A DNA stretch of 64,000 bases, from NCBI GenBank assembly GCA_040218535.1, contig JAVJRG010000009.1, positions 62,001 through 126,000 on the forward strand, given 5' to 3'. The notes under the pieces are model-generated. The model was not told where the DNA came from, did no database searches, and worked only from the letters and a program-made list of their open reading frames with translations. Of this stretch, positions 26,170 to 35,129 are shown piece by piece. How positions within the stretch are numbered: the stretch's first letter is position 1; each line of letters starts with the position of its first letter. The DNA comes from Lacipirellulaceae bacterium (GTDB taxonomy: Bacteria > Planctomycetota > Planctomycetia > Pirellulales > Lacipirellulaceae). Both the position numbers and the translations under genes were made by a program.

Positions 26170-27533
26170 CTGGTTTTCTCGAGGGACAAGTCGTCGATAT
26201 ACAAGGCCTTTCCATTGCCGGAAGTATCCCGGGGTTGCACAACAACTCGAATACGATCCTTGGAGCCCGAAGCAGCTTGTCGACGGAATGACTGTTTAAC
26301 CCTGACCCATTTGCCTCGCTCAACACGTGACAGATCGAACGGCTTCAGTTCCAGCCAAGGCTCTTCAAGCACGATGTTTACCTGTGAAACATCGCAATCA
26401 GGTTCAAGCCACACTTTCATCGACAGCTCATAGTCGCCCGGCCCTAGCTTTGAAGAACTGAACGGTGCAAAGGCCGTAACTTTCTCTGAAAGTGGGTTTT
26501 CGTTTGCAAACTTCAACGACTTGTTGCCGCTGGCTGCTTTCTCATCAACGATCGTCAGATGTTTTCTGGACTCCTCGGTCATCCACCAGTCTTGAGTCTT
26601 ATCCTCCAAGACAAAAGGGCCTTCAAAACTCAATGAGAGGCTCGAGGAAAGGTTTTTCTGCCAAATGCGGATGTACTCAATCTCAAAGTCGACAGGCAAA
26701 TCATCTTTCACGGGAATGCCGTGCCAAGGAAAGGTTTCCGAATCGACCCAAACCCAAAGCGGCTTGGTGATGACCCAATTCTCTTCGCCCACATCTTTTC
26801 GCAAGACGGTCCTCACGAGCTTGCCGTCGGCATGAAACTTCAAATAGTTTTCATCCCACTCAATTCCATAGACATGAAAGTCATCGGCCACTTTCCAATC
26901 AAGCTGTAACCGATCGGTCCAAGTGGTTTTGCCTTTCCCCTCGGGTGACCAGTCGTGGATCGAAGACCACAGCTCTCGCGGCAGATGCTTCTTATGAGTT
27001 TGAGCAGGACGGGCGAGGAATTCAAAGACGTCCAGCTCGACTCCGTTGCCGGTCATCCAAAAGGAACTGGTTACCGACGCATCGGCTGCTTTGCATTTGA
27101 TCTCCATGTAGCCATAGAGAAACTGCTGCTTGCTGATGACCGCTGCCGTGGTGATGTTTTCGAAGCGACGCCCTTCGGGCACTTTCTTGTCGGACTTATC
27201 GATCTTCTTTGAGAAAGCGAAATCTGGATCCCAGCGGGCCTCCAACTTCAACTTGCCATCTTCGACCCTGACATTGTCGGTGGAGAATTGCGAGGGGGCA
27301 CGTCCAATGAAGTTCGAGCGGTACTCGCCATTGGTTCCTTGAATGTGCCACTTTTTGGTGTCGAGCTTCCCTGCTTCGAACTCGTCGCTGACCAATTCGT
27401 TAAGTTTCCAGCCACCTTCATTTGCAGCATCCGCCAGAGGGACAACAGCTCCTTGATCCGCTGCGGGAAGCAGGCTGCTACTGCTAAACCAACTAAGCAG
27501 CGTCAGTAAGAGAAGTGAGCTTCGCTTGCTCAT
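26166..27533 (-). CDS. Secreted GH16 glycanase with C-terminal beta domain
   Basis: Endo-acting glycoside hydrolase of 455 residues. A signal peptide (LLLLTLLSWFSSSSLLPAA) precedes a GH16 jelly roll (about 40-295). The catalytic triad ExDxxE is Glu166, Asp168 and Glu171 (GVELDVFEF), preceded by SSFWMTGN as in agarases, porphyranases and carrageenases. LPVDFEIEYIRIWQK ends the catalytic domain. The last 150 residues (about 305-455) form a second beta-sandwich ending in GKALYIDDLSL, like a carbohydrate-binding module. The start is shared with the stop of the second GH16 gene (TAATG). It is similar throughout to that neighbour, so the pair arose by duplication. A red-algal galactan is the likely substrate from context; laminarin-type activity is not excluded by sequence alone. 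Confidence 0.88.
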   Translation of the reverse strand: MSKRSSLLLLTLLSWFSSSSLLPAADQGAVVPLADAANEGGWKLNELVSDEFEAGKLDTKKWHIQGTNGEYRSNFIGRAPSQFSTDNVRVEDGKLKLEARWDPDFAFSKKIDKSDKKVPEGRRFENITTAAVISKQQFLYGYMEIKCKAADASVTSSFWMTGNGVELDVFEFLARPAQTHKKHLPRELWSSIHDWSPEGKGKTTWTDRLQLDWKVADDFHVYGIEWDENYLKFHADGKLVRTVLRKDVGEENWVITKPLWVWVDSETFPWHGIPVKDDLPVDFEIEYIRIWQKNLSSSLSLSFEGPFVLEDKTQDWWMTEESRKHLTIVDEKAASGNKSLKFANENPLSEKVTAFAPFSSSKLGPGDYELSMKVWLEPDCDVSQVNIVLEEPWLELKPFDLSRVERGKWVRVKQSFRRQAASGSKDRIRVVVQPRDTSGNGKALYIDDLSLEKTR

Positions 27534-28990
27534 TATGTACCTGCCTTTTCGTTCTTTTGAATCGAAATATCATCGAGGTAGAGCAAGCCAATCGTCTCGC
27601 TAGAGTCTCCGTCCACAACGGTCATTTCAAGTTGCTCAGCTTCAGTCGTATCTGCTGTAAGCGATAGTGGAAACTTGAGCGTGACCCACTTTGCTTCCTC
27701 GACTGTGTCGAGATCGAGTGGCGGCAAATCAATGTTTGCGTCTTTCAACGAAACCTGCAGTTCTGCCAGATTGCTATGCAGCTTCATCCACACCTTTATG
27801 GAGAGTGTGTACTCGCCTGCCTTCAGGTTCATCGAACCGGGTGGCGACAAGGCCGTCGCTTGGGCGCCCTGTACGTCATCCTCGTGAGCAAACCTGAGAC
27901 TCTTGGTGCCCGAAGCGGCATGCTCGTTCCGCACGATCGACAAGTATTTGGAACTCTCGAGATCAATCTGCCAGAACTGCTGGTAGTCGTTGTTGCGAGA
28001 GCTCTCCGGGACGAGATTCAAAGGGCGAGTTTCCTCTTGAAACAAGATCGGTCCCTCAAAGCCAAACAGTGTCCGGTCAAGCAGGTTCGTCCGGGGCTTT
28101 TGCCAGACTCGCAGGTAGTCGATCTCGTAATCAACGGGCAACTGCTTTTCGTCCGGCAAGCCTAGCCAAACGAATATTTCTGAATCGAACCAAACCTCCA
28201 AGGGATTCGTCAGGACCCAATTGTCGCCTTCCTTCTCCTGCGTCGTCTCATACATGAGTTTTCCATCGACAAAGCACTTCAAGTAGTCTTCGCCCCACTC
28301 ACATCCATAGATGTGAAAGTCGTCAGCGACGCGGAAGGGAAGCTTCTGTTTGGTGCCAAACTTACGCGTCGGACGGATACCCGGCGGCGACCAATCGTGG
28401 ACGGACAATTTGAGAGTATCTTCGCGGATATCTCCCTGAATCTTTGGCTTTCCCATTTGCTCATAGACATCGAGTTCCGACTCGTACCCGATGCACCAAA
28501 AGGAGCTGGTCATCGCCGCATTTCCGGCTTTGGTGCGGGCCTCCATGTAGCCGTTGAGGAATCGCTTCCTTGTGATCACACCAGCGGTGGTGACGGGAAT
28601 CGTCTTTACATTGTGAATGGCGTAGTCGTTGCCTTCGTGTCCCTCTCCTCTCGCAAATGGGAAGTCGGGCTCCCATTGCGAGCGTAGTTTTAGCTTTCCG
28701 TCTTCAACGCGAACATTGTGCGGAGCGAACTGCGAAGGAGCACGCCCTTTCCAGATGTAGTACTTGTCGTTCTTTCCTTGAACAAACCATTTGGACTCGT
28801 CGATCTCCGTGCCTTCAAACTCGTCACTGATGTCGGTGCGAAGTACCCAGCCCCCTAGATTCTGAGGGTCAGATACGGGAGAGGATTGATGCTCCTCGGC
28901 CATTGAATGACTGCCAACTAGCCCAAGGCCAGCAACAATGCCAAAGGGCATCAGTAACTTGAATCGAATAGTTGGTGATTTGAAGTTCAT
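27533..28990 (-). CDS. Secreted GH16 glycanase, paralogue of the next gene
   Basis: Endo-glycanase of 485 residues with the same layout as the downstream GH16 protein: signal peptide to about residue 31 (LLMPFGIVAGLGLVGSHSMA), GH16 domain about 45-315, and a C-terminal module about 330-480 ending in IGLLYLDDISIQ. The triad is Glu172, Asp174 and Glu177 (SELDVYEQ) and SSFWCIGYE precedes it. Both paralogues share GRAPSQF, VRVEDGKLKL and LPVDYEIDYLRVWQK. Their stop and start codons overlap by one base, so translation is coupled. Divergence between the pair suggests different regio- or sulfation specificity. The exact GH16 subfamily (kappa-carrageenase, furcellaranase, porphyranase or agarase) needs a profile search. 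Confidence 0.88.
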   Translation of the reverse strand: MNFKSPTIRFKLLMPFGIVAGLGLVGSHSMAEEHQSSPVSDPQNLGGWVLRTDISDEFEGTEIDESKWFVQGKNDKYYIWKGRAPSQFAPHNVRVEDGKLKLRSQWEPDFPFARGEGHEGNDYAIHNVKTIPVTTAGVITRKRFLNGYMEARTKAGNAAMTSSFWCIGYESELDVYEQMGKPKIQGDIREDTLKLSVHDWSPPGIRPTRKFGTKQKLPFRVADDFHIYGCEWGEDYLKCFVDGKLMYETTQEKEGDNWVLTNPLEVWFDSEIFVWLGLPDEKQLPVDYEIDYLRVWQKPRTNLLDRTLFGFEGPILFQEETRPLNLVPESSRNNDYQQFWQIDLESSKYLSIVRNEHAASGTKSLRFAHEDDVQGAQATALSPPGSMNLKAGEYTLSIKVWMKLHSNLAELQVSLKDANIDLPPLDLDTVEEAKWVTLKFPLSLTADTTEAEQLEMTVVDGDSSETIGLLYLDDISIQKNEKAGT

Positions 28991-29017
28991 TTCAAAAGGT
29001 TCTGCTAAGTGTGGAAT

Positions 29018-30448
29018 CTATTCGAGGCGAAAAGTGTGCTCGTAATTTGGCATTCCGGTTTTTGCCCACTCCTGCCGTGCTTCGGTGGCGTGGAACCAAA
29101 GCGGATCCGGGAGGGTGCGGCTCCAGGTCCTCGCTTCGGCGACGAGTTCCTTAAGCAGCTCGGGGTGCTTGCCGCTGAGGTCCTGCTGCTCGCTGATGTC
29201 GTTGTCGAGGTTATGGAGTTTCCACTTCTGGTTGAAAGCTCGGCAAGCCTTCCACTGGTCGCGACGGACCGCTACATCGCTGTAGCCATTTCGATGTCTT
29301 AACGCGATGATGCTCTCGCCGGGGCGGACGCTCTCGCCCGCTTTCAGTGCTGGCCAAAGGTCCTTGCCATCGAGATTCTTCCTGGCAGGGATCTCCGCCG
29401 TCGCGAGATTCGCGAACGTGGGATAAAAGTCGAGCGCCGTCACCGGATGCTTGTAATTCTGGCCAGCAGCAACTTGCGAAGGCCAATGGAAGAACATTGG
29501 GACACGGAAGCCACCTTCGTAGGAATCTCCTTTACCTCCTTTAAGCGGACGATTGGTGCCACCAAGGCTCAGCTTGCCGCCATTGTCGCTGAGGAACACG
29601 ACCAGCGTGTTCTCGAACTGCTCGGTCTCCCTTAGTGCTTCTGCCAGGCGGCCCACGCCGCGATCGACCGCTGCGACCATGCCTGCGTAGGTTCGCCGCT
29701 TTTCGTCGGCAATGTCAGCGTAGGGAGCCATGTCTTCCTCTTTCGCCTGCAACGGAGAATGCGGAGCGTTGTAAGCCAAGTACAAAAAGAAAGGCTGATC
29801 TTTCGTCGCCGCGAGCTTCACGAAGTTGACGGCTTCGCGCGAAAGGGCGTCAGTGATGTACTCCTGCTCGTCGACCTCCTGTCCATTGTGTTCCAGCGGA
29901 TGGAGGTAGTCGTTGATGTACTTGTTCCCAGCCTTAAGTTGCCTCCGGTATGCCGGTTTGAATCGGCTGGGAAAATAATCGTGTCCTCCGCCAAGGAACC
30001 CATAGTATTCGTCAAAGCCGCGCTGGTTGGGGTGGTACTCAGGCATCACCCCCATGTGCCATTTCCCCACAGCACCGGTGAAGTACCCGGCCTCTTGCAA
30101 GACACGACTGATGAGCTTTTCACGAACATCAATCCCTTGTCGGTAATCCGCATCAGTGCCCTTACCATTCCCTGGAAGGTTATACGGTGCACCGAACTCA
30201 TGAGGATAACGTCCCGTCATCATTCCCATACGGCTTGGACCACAAAATGGGTGAGCCACGTATGCGGATGTGAAAACTGTTCCGTTATTTGCTAATTCGT
30301 CGAGCTTGGGAGTTCTGATATCGGTCGAACCATTGAACCCCACATCGGAATAGCCCAAGTCGTCGCACATGATGACGACGATGTTAGGTCGCTCTGCCCA
30401 AGCAGGTGAGCTTGAAATCAAGAGACAGATAGTGAATAGCGGTCTCAT
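29018..30448 (-). CDS. Secreted S1 sulfatase (arylsulfatase type)
   Basis: Formylglycine sulfatase of 476 residues with a signal peptide (LFTICLLISSSPAWA). The metal strand is NIVVIMCDDLGYSDVGFNG, the modification motif CGPSR starts at Cys69, and GAVGKWHMG, PFFLYLAYNAPHSPLQ and FLSDNGGKLSLGG provide the remaining active-site segments. The C-terminal part ends in the usual LHNLDNDISEQQDLSGKHPEL block found in Bacteroidetes and planctomycete sulfatases. It lies 27 bp upstream of the GH16 pair and 11 bp downstream of another sulfatase, so desulfation of the same glycan is expected. The motif CGPSR instead of CSPSR distinguishes both tandem sulfatases from the iduronate-sulfatase-like enzyme in this operon. 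Confidence 0.93.
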   Translation of the reverse strand: MRPLFTICLLISSSPAWAERPNIVVIMCDDLGYSDVGFNGSTDIRTPKLDELANNGTVFTSAYVAHPFCGPSRMGMMTGRYPHEFGAPYNLPGNGKGTDADYRQGIDVREKLISRVLQEAGYFTGAVGKWHMGVMPEYHPNQRGFDEYYGFLGGGHDYFPSRFKPAYRRQLKAGNKYINDYLHPLEHNGQEVDEQEYITDALSREAVNFVKLAATKDQPFFLYLAYNAPHSPLQAKEEDMAPYADIADEKRRTYAGMVAAVDRGVGRLAEALRETEQFENTLVVFLSDNGGKLSLGGTNRPLKGGKGDSYEGGFRVPMFFHWPSQVAAGQNYKHPVTALDFYPTFANLATAEIPARKNLDGKDLWPALKAGESVRPGESIIALRHRNGYSDVAVRRDQWKACRAFNQKWKLHNLDNDISEQQDLSGKHPELLKELVAEARTWSRTLPDPLWFHATEARQEWAKTGMPNYEHTFRLE

Positions 30449-30459
30449 CGTTGTCCTTT

Positions 30460-31860
30460 TCAGTAATCAGCTTTGGGAGGAGAACGAAACTCATCCATAC
30501 GGCGTGCCGACCAAGCTTCAGCGGCTGGAGTCAGCATGAAGAGGGGACGTTGTAGCTCAGATTCCCAAGAGAACTGTTTCCTGAAGAGTTCCTTGACCAG
30601 ATCCCGCTTCTCGGTAGCCAAATCGTTCTGCTCGCCTGGATCGTCCGCGAGGTTAAATAACTCTGCGGGGCGATCGGGATAGCGCAGCAACTTCCAATCC
30701 CCATCGCGGATGGCGGCGCGAGTCTCCATCTTCCAATGCAAGGTCTGATGCGGGACGCCATCCTCCTCTCCCTTCAAATAGGGAACGATATCCACTCCAT
30801 CGAGCCCCTCAGCCTGAGCGGGATCGCCGCCCCCAGCTTTGATGAATGTCGGCAGCAAATCGAGAGTGATGAGAGGCTTCGAGTAGGTTTCCCCCGCAGG
30901 CAGTTTACCTGGCCACACAACAATTGCCGGCACACGGATGCCACCCTCGAGCTGTGTTCCTTTGACACCGCTCAGCGGATAATTGCTCGAACCATTCCGA
31001 TCCATTGGACCACCGTTGTCGTTGGTGAAGACAACGAGCGTATTCTCCTCAAGACCTAGCTCTTTCAGTTTGTCGAGAATCTGTCCGCATGCGCGATCCA
31101 TGGAGAGCATCATCTGCGCGGCAGTACGGCGCGTTCCTTTCAACTGCGGGAATTCCTGTGCGTCCTGCGGATCAGCCTCCATCGGTGCATGGACAGCGTT
31201 GAACGAGACATAGGCAAAGAACGGTTTTTCTTTGTTCTTCTCGATGAATGCGCAGGTCTCGTCAGCGAGTGCATTCGTCAAATAACCCTCATGCTCCTGA
31301 TAGTTCTCGAAGTCTCGTTCGATCAGATTCTCGTGCGGAGAGTTTTTGGGATCAGCGAGGGTGAAAAAACTTCTGGCGCCGCCGCGGAAGCCGTAGAACT
31401 CATCGAACCCACGCTGCAGCGGGTGATACTTGTCATCAATGCCTAGATGCCACTTGCCAAAGACTCCCGTGTGATAGCCAAGTGATTGAAGATGGTCTCC
31501 CATGGTCTTCAAGCTGGTCGGCAAACCCATGTCGTCGCCGGTTTGCTTGCCATTCTTGCTCATCATCCCGGGGACATTGTTTTCTTGAAAACCGAAACGT
31601 TGCTGGTACATCCCAGTCAGCATGCCCGCGCGAGAAGGCCCGCAACTGGCACCACTAACGTAGAACTGCGATAACTGAACGCCGCGCTTGGCGAGCCCGT
31701 CGAGATGTGGCGTCTTGAAATGATGACTGCCGTGAAATCCGAAATCTCCGTAGCCCGCATCATCCGCGAACAGCAACACGATATTGGGCTTCTCGCTGGC
31801 AATGCAAGGCGCGCCGAAGATGAACGCGAGAACAGTAGCTGTGACAAGTGATCGCATCAT
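30460..31860 (-). CDS. Secreted S1 sulfatase (arylsulfatase type)
   Basis: Formylglycine sulfatase of 466 residues. A signal peptide (LVTATVLAFIFGAPCIA) leads to NIVLLFADDAGYGDFGFHG; Cys73 of CGPSR is the residue to be oxidised, followed by AGMLTGMYQQRFGFQ. GKWHLG, FFAYVSFNAVHAPMEA and VVFTNDNGGPMDRNG complete the active site, and LFNLADDPGEQNDLA is the C-terminal hallmark. It begins directly after the stop of the kinase gene with no spacing. It is only moderately similar to the sulfatase 11 bp downstream, so the two probably remove sulfates at different positions. Subfamily assignment (for example S1_19) would need a SulfAtlas search. Confidence 0.93.
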   Translation of the reverse strand: MMRSLVTATVLAFIFGAPCIASEKPNIVLLFADDAGYGDFGFHGSHHFKTPHLDGLAKRGVQLSQFYVSGASCGPSRAGMLTGMYQQRFGFQENNVPGMMSKNGKQTGDDMGLPTSLKTMGDHLQSLGYHTGVFGKWHLGIDDKYHPLQRGFDEFYGFRGGARSFFTLADPKNSPHENLIERDFENYQEHEGYLTNALADETCAFIEKNKEKPFFAYVSFNAVHAPMEADPQDAQEFPQLKGTRRTAAQMMLSMDRACGQILDKLKELGLEENTLVVFTNDNGGPMDRNGSSNYPLSGVKGTQLEGGIRVPAIVVWPGKLPAGETYSKPLITLDLLPTFIKAGGGDPAQAEGLDGVDIVPYLKGEEDGVPHQTLHWKMETRAAIRDGDWKLLRYPDRPAELFNLADDPGEQNDLATEKRDLVKELFRKQFSWESELQRPLFMLTPAAEAWSARRMDEFRSPPKADY

Positions 31861-32949
31861 CTAGCGAACGACCCTTCCCGAAGCCGAGCCACCCATCAGG
31901 GCCTCGACTTCTTTCCGTGTTGAATAATTAAAATCGCCTTTGATCGAATGCTTCAGGCAGGAAGCCGCTACGGCATATTTGAGCGTTGTGTGCGGGTCAC
32001 TAAGTTCCGGCGTTGTTGAGGCAAAGATCAGTCCCGCCGCAAAGGAATCGCCTCCTCCAACGCGATCGACGATGTTCTTGATCTCGTAGGGACGATAGTT
32101 CCCCTCGGAATCGAGCGGGGCGAAATGGGCCTTTCCTGACGCCCCTTCGTAGAGCATCGCACCCCAGTTGTTGTGCGAGGCAGAGAGACTCTCACGCAGA
32201 GTGATCGCCACTTTGCTTACGTTCGGGAACTGGCTAACCACCTGGCTGGCGACATCCGGGTACCGCGAGGTATCAAGCTCGCCCTTGTGGACATCGGTTT
32301 CACCAGCTTGAATGCCAAGCACGTCGTGGCAGTCTTCCTCGTTAGCGATCACCAGATCGATAGAAGGCAGGATCGTCCGCATCGTTTCTTGCGCCAGTTC
32401 ATGAGATGTCTTGGGCGAGTCCCACTTCCATAATTTGCCGCGGAAATTCAAGTCGATCGAGACCTGTGCACCCGCTTCCTTGGCCTTCTGCGCAGCCGTT
32501 AGCGTGGCCTCTGCCGCCGTCCGAGAAAGGGCGGGAGTAATCCCGCTAAGGTGCAACCACTGGGCACCATCAAAAATGGCATCCCAGTCGTACTGATCAG
32601 CGCTTGTCAACGAAACGGCTGAATCAGCGCGGTCGTAGACAACGTTGCTTGGTCGCTGATTAGCACCGGTCTCAAGGAAGTAAAGGCCGAGACGCCCCTC
32701 ATCGGTCCGTACGATGTACTGAGTATCGACGCCGATCGCTCGAACAGAATCGACCGTGGCGTCCGCGAGCGCATGTTTCGGCAAAGCAGTAACATAGCGA
32801 GCAACGCCGCCAAAGTTCGAGATCGAGGCGGCAACGCTGGCCTCGGCCCCCGCGTAGGTCACGTCGAATTCGCGCGTCTGTCGCAGACGCAGATTACCGG
32901 GAGGGGCAAGGCGGCCCATGATCTCTCCAAAGGTCACAACAGGTTTCAT
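31861..32949 (-). CDS. 2-keto-3-deoxy-sugar-acid kinase (PfkB family)
   Basis: Ribokinase-family enzyme of 362 residues, of the KdgK type, which phosphorylates 2-keto-3-deoxygluconate or -galactonate at C6. The substrate lid begins VTFGEIMGRLAPPGNLRLRQ and YAGAEASVAASISNFGG, typical of KdgK. The ATP and catalytic site near the C-terminus is IVDRVGGGDSFAAGLIF, with the base Asp in GGGDSF. A TTG codon one position upstream is possible, but the ATG at 32947-32949 is the better start. It stands 18 bp downstream of the aldolase and directly abuts the sulfatase gene. With the aldolase, dehydrogenase and cycloisomerase it completes the proposed 3,6-anhydro-D-galactose route. Confidence 0.9.
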   Translation of the reverse strand: MKPVVTFGEIMGRLAPPGNLRLRQTREFDVTYAGAEASVAASISNFGGVARYVTALPKHALADATVDSVRAIGVDTQYIVRTDEGRLGLYFLETGANQRPSNVVYDRADSAVSLTSADQYDWDAIFDGAQWLHLSGITPALSRTAAEATLTAAQKAKEAGAQVSIDLNFRGKLWKWDSPKTSHELAQETMRTILPSIDLVIANEEDCHDVLGIQAGETDVHKGELDTSRYPDVASQVVSQFPNVSKVAITLRESLSASHNNWGAMLYEGASGKAHFAPLDSEGNYRPYEIKNIVDRVGGGDSFAAGLIFASTTPELSDPHTTLKYAVAASCLKHSIKGDFNYSTRKEVEALMGGSASGRVVR

Positions 32950-32967
32950 CAATCGTCTCCCAGATTT

Positions 32968-33681
32968 CTAAACGGTTGCAGGTAGGGTAGCCGCCGGTGG
33001 GGGCGGGGCGACATTATCCCCGAGAACCGTTTTACCATTCAAGGCGCCGCGGACCTCAGCAGCACGGGCGACGATGGCGGTCCAATCTTGGGCCTCGACG
33101 AGACGATCCTGCACGATCCACGAACCTCCGATTGCTGGAATATTATCCTCTGCCAGGTAAGTCAGCATGTTCTCGGTGTTCAGCCCCCCGAGCGGAAAGT
33201 ACTGCATGCCCAGGTGGCGATACGGTGCGCTCATGCTTCGCAGGTAGGTGATTCCTCCTGAGGCTTCCGCTGGGAAGAATTTCACAAAGCGGCAACCCAA
33301 CTCGATGGCTGCCTCAAGGTCTGAAGGCGTTGCTACCCCAGGAGCGAAAGGCAGCCCAATCTCGCGGGCTTGGTTGACGACGCGCGCGTTGCAACCGGGC
33401 GAAACACCAAAGTGCGCGCCTGCGTCTCTGACTTCTGAAGCTTGCTCGGGGGTGAGAATGGTCCCGACACCGACCAGCATTTCGGGAACATTGGCGCAGA
33501 TTGCCCGTACCGCTTCGACGCCGGCGGAAGTCCGGAGCGTCAACTCGATCGTGTCGATGCCACCAGCCAACAGAGCTTCCGCCAAGGGCACGGCATTCAC
33601 GGCATTCTCCAGGGAGAATCCAGCCACGACCTGCGAAGCGGCGAGCCGTTCAAGGATTTCTGTTGGGAAGCTGTTGGTCAT
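32968..33681 (-). CDS. KDPG/KDPGal-type aldolase
   Basis: Class I aldolase of 237 residues that splits 2-keto-3-deoxy-6-phospho-gluconate or -galactonate into pyruvate and glyceraldehyde-3-phosphate. The Schiff-base lysine is Lys134 in RFVKFFPAEA, the catalytic glutamate is Glu46 in TIELTLR, and VGVGTILTPEQ and FGVSPGCNARVV are the other family blocks. It is slightly longer than E. coli Eda (213), because of a C-terminal Pro/Ala-rich tail (APPPPAATLPA). The gene sits between the aldehyde dehydrogenase (47 bp) and the kinase (18 bp). Whether the gluco or galacto epimer is used cannot be read from sequence; context suggests galacto. Confidence 0.92.
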   Translation of the reverse strand: MTNSFPTEILERLAASQVVAGFSLENAVNAVPLAEALLAGGIDTIELTLRTSAGVEAVRAICANVPEMLVGVGTILTPEQASEVRDAGAHFGVSPGCNARVVNQAREIGLPFAPGVATPSDLEAAIELGCRFVKFFPAEASGGITYLRSMSAPYRHLGMQYFPLGGLNTENMLTYLAEDNIPAIGGSWIVQDRLVEAQDWTAIVARAAEVRGALNGKTVLGDNVAPPPPAATLPATV

Positions 33682-33728
33682 CGAGTGTACCCCAGGATTT
33701 CGTCAGTTGCTGTCTTCTTTGGCTCAGC

Positions 33729-35129
33729 TTACGATTCGATCAATATCGAAACTCGCTTCAGGGTGAGGTATTCTTCCAGGCTGTATCGCGAACAATCTTT
33801 GCCAACGCCACTCTGCTTCAGACCACCGTGGGGCAATTGAACGGAGTAGTGAGGTTCATTGACACAGACACTACCGGCATCGATATCTCGAGCAGCACGT
33901 AGGCCCGTCGCTAAGTTCGTGGTAAACACATAAGCGGCCAGGCCAAACTCAGTGTCGTTGGCGAGCGCGATCTCGTTGTCGACGTCCGAATACTTGATGA
34001 CCGGTAGTACGGGACCGAAGATTTCGTCCCGAGCGACTGTCATCTGCGTTGTGACATTCTTCAGAATCGTCGGCTGCATAAAGAATCCGTCCCCCTCCTT
34101 GGCAGCTCCACCGCAAACAACCTCTGCTCCTTCGGCAACGGCTGACTCGACCAGCCCAAGGACGTATTGCCTTGCGTTGCCTGAAATGAGCGGCCCAACC
34201 TCGACCGAATCAGCTCGCTGTCTCGCAAGCTCTACGAACTCGTCGTAGACGGATTTATGAACGAAGCACCGGTTGGGGGAAACGCAAACCTGTCCGCAAT
34301 TCGCGAACTTGAGGTCGACCGTCTTATTAGCAGCGTCGGCGATGTCGGCGTCAGGATAGACTACCACTGGAGCGTTTCCGCCCAGTTCCACTGAAAAGTG
34401 CTTCACACTGGTGCATGAAGCATTCATCACCTCGAGCCCACCGCGAGTCGAGCCAATCATCGTGACGATGGCAGGAATCTTGCTTTCAAGTAGAGCCTTC
34501 GTGGTGTCGTGGTTGCTGCAAGTCACCATGTTGATGACCCCATCAGGTACCCCAGCTTCCTTGGCCAACTGCACTGCTTCTAGCGAGGCCAAAGGTGTCA
34601 TCGTTGAAGGCTTCAGAACGACGCTACAGCCTGCCGCCAAAACAGGACCGAGCTTGTAACCCACATTCAGTAGCGGGAAATTCCAGGCCAGCATTCCCAC
34701 GGCGATGCCAAGTGGCTGGCGAAGTGTATAGTGAAGGAATCTTCCGTCGGGATCGTGAAGGATTGACTGGTCGAGCCGTTCCGCCTCTTCTACGAAGAAT
34801 CGCAAGCACGTCGTGAGCATGCCGAAATCGTACTGGGCATTGTCTTCTGGTTTCCCAGTCTCGGCCCGCAACAGTGAGACAATCCGCTCGCGGTTTTTCT
34901 CAAGGATCTCAGCGTAGTTAAGAATGCAAGCCTTACGGTCTGCCGGCGAAGTAGTTGACCACTGCCGAAAGCCTCCTTCGGCAGCCTCGAGCGCCTGATG
35001 CATGTTGGCTTCGTCAGCTTCGGGGACCTGACCGATCACCCATCCGGTTGAAGGGTCAAGAACGTCAACAACTTCCTTCGCGGTCACGGACTCACCGTTG
35101 ATGAGCATCGGATAGGTATTACTTGGCAC
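33729..35129 (-). CDS. NAD(P)-dependent aldehyde dehydrogenase, candidate 3,6-anhydrogalactose dehydrogenase
   Basis: Aldehyde dehydrogenase superfamily enzyme of 466 residues that oxidises an aldehyde to an acid. The general base Glu248 lies in VELGGNAP and the nucleophile Cys282 in CGQVCVSPNRC; WNFPLLNVGYKLGPVLAAG and GSTRGG belong to the coenzyme site. The frame is open to 35186, but a GTG at 35127-35129 has GGAGG six bases before it and is my start. It therefore overlaps the cycloisomerase stop by 11 bp, which couples the two. In agar- and carrageenan-using bacteria an enzyme of this family oxidises 3,6-anhydrogalactose to the acid. That substrate is inferred from the operon; lactaldehyde or succinate semialdehyde are the alternatives. 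Confidence 0.88.
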   Translation of the reverse strand: MPSNTYPMLINGESVTAKEVVDVLDPSTGWVIGQVPEADEANMHQALEAAEGGFRQWSTTSPADRKACILNYAEILEKNRERIVSLLRAETGKPEDNAQYDFGMLTTCLRFFVEEAERLDQSILHDPDGRFLHYTLRQPLGIAVGMLAWNFPLLNVGYKLGPVLAAGCSVVLKPSTMTPLASLEAVQLAKEAGVPDGVINMVTCSNHDTTKALLESKIPAIVTMIGSTRGGLEVMNASCTSVKHFSVELGGNAPVVVYPDADIADAANKTVDLKFANCGQVCVSPNRCFVHKSVYDEFVELARQRADSVEVGPLISGNARQYVLGLVESAVAEGAEVVCGGAAKEGDGFFMQPTILKNVTTQMTVARDEIFGPVLPVIKYSDVDNEIALANDTEFGLAAYVFTTNLATGLRAARDIDAGSVCVNEPHYSVQLPHGGLKQSGVGKDCSRYSLEEYLTLKRVSILIES

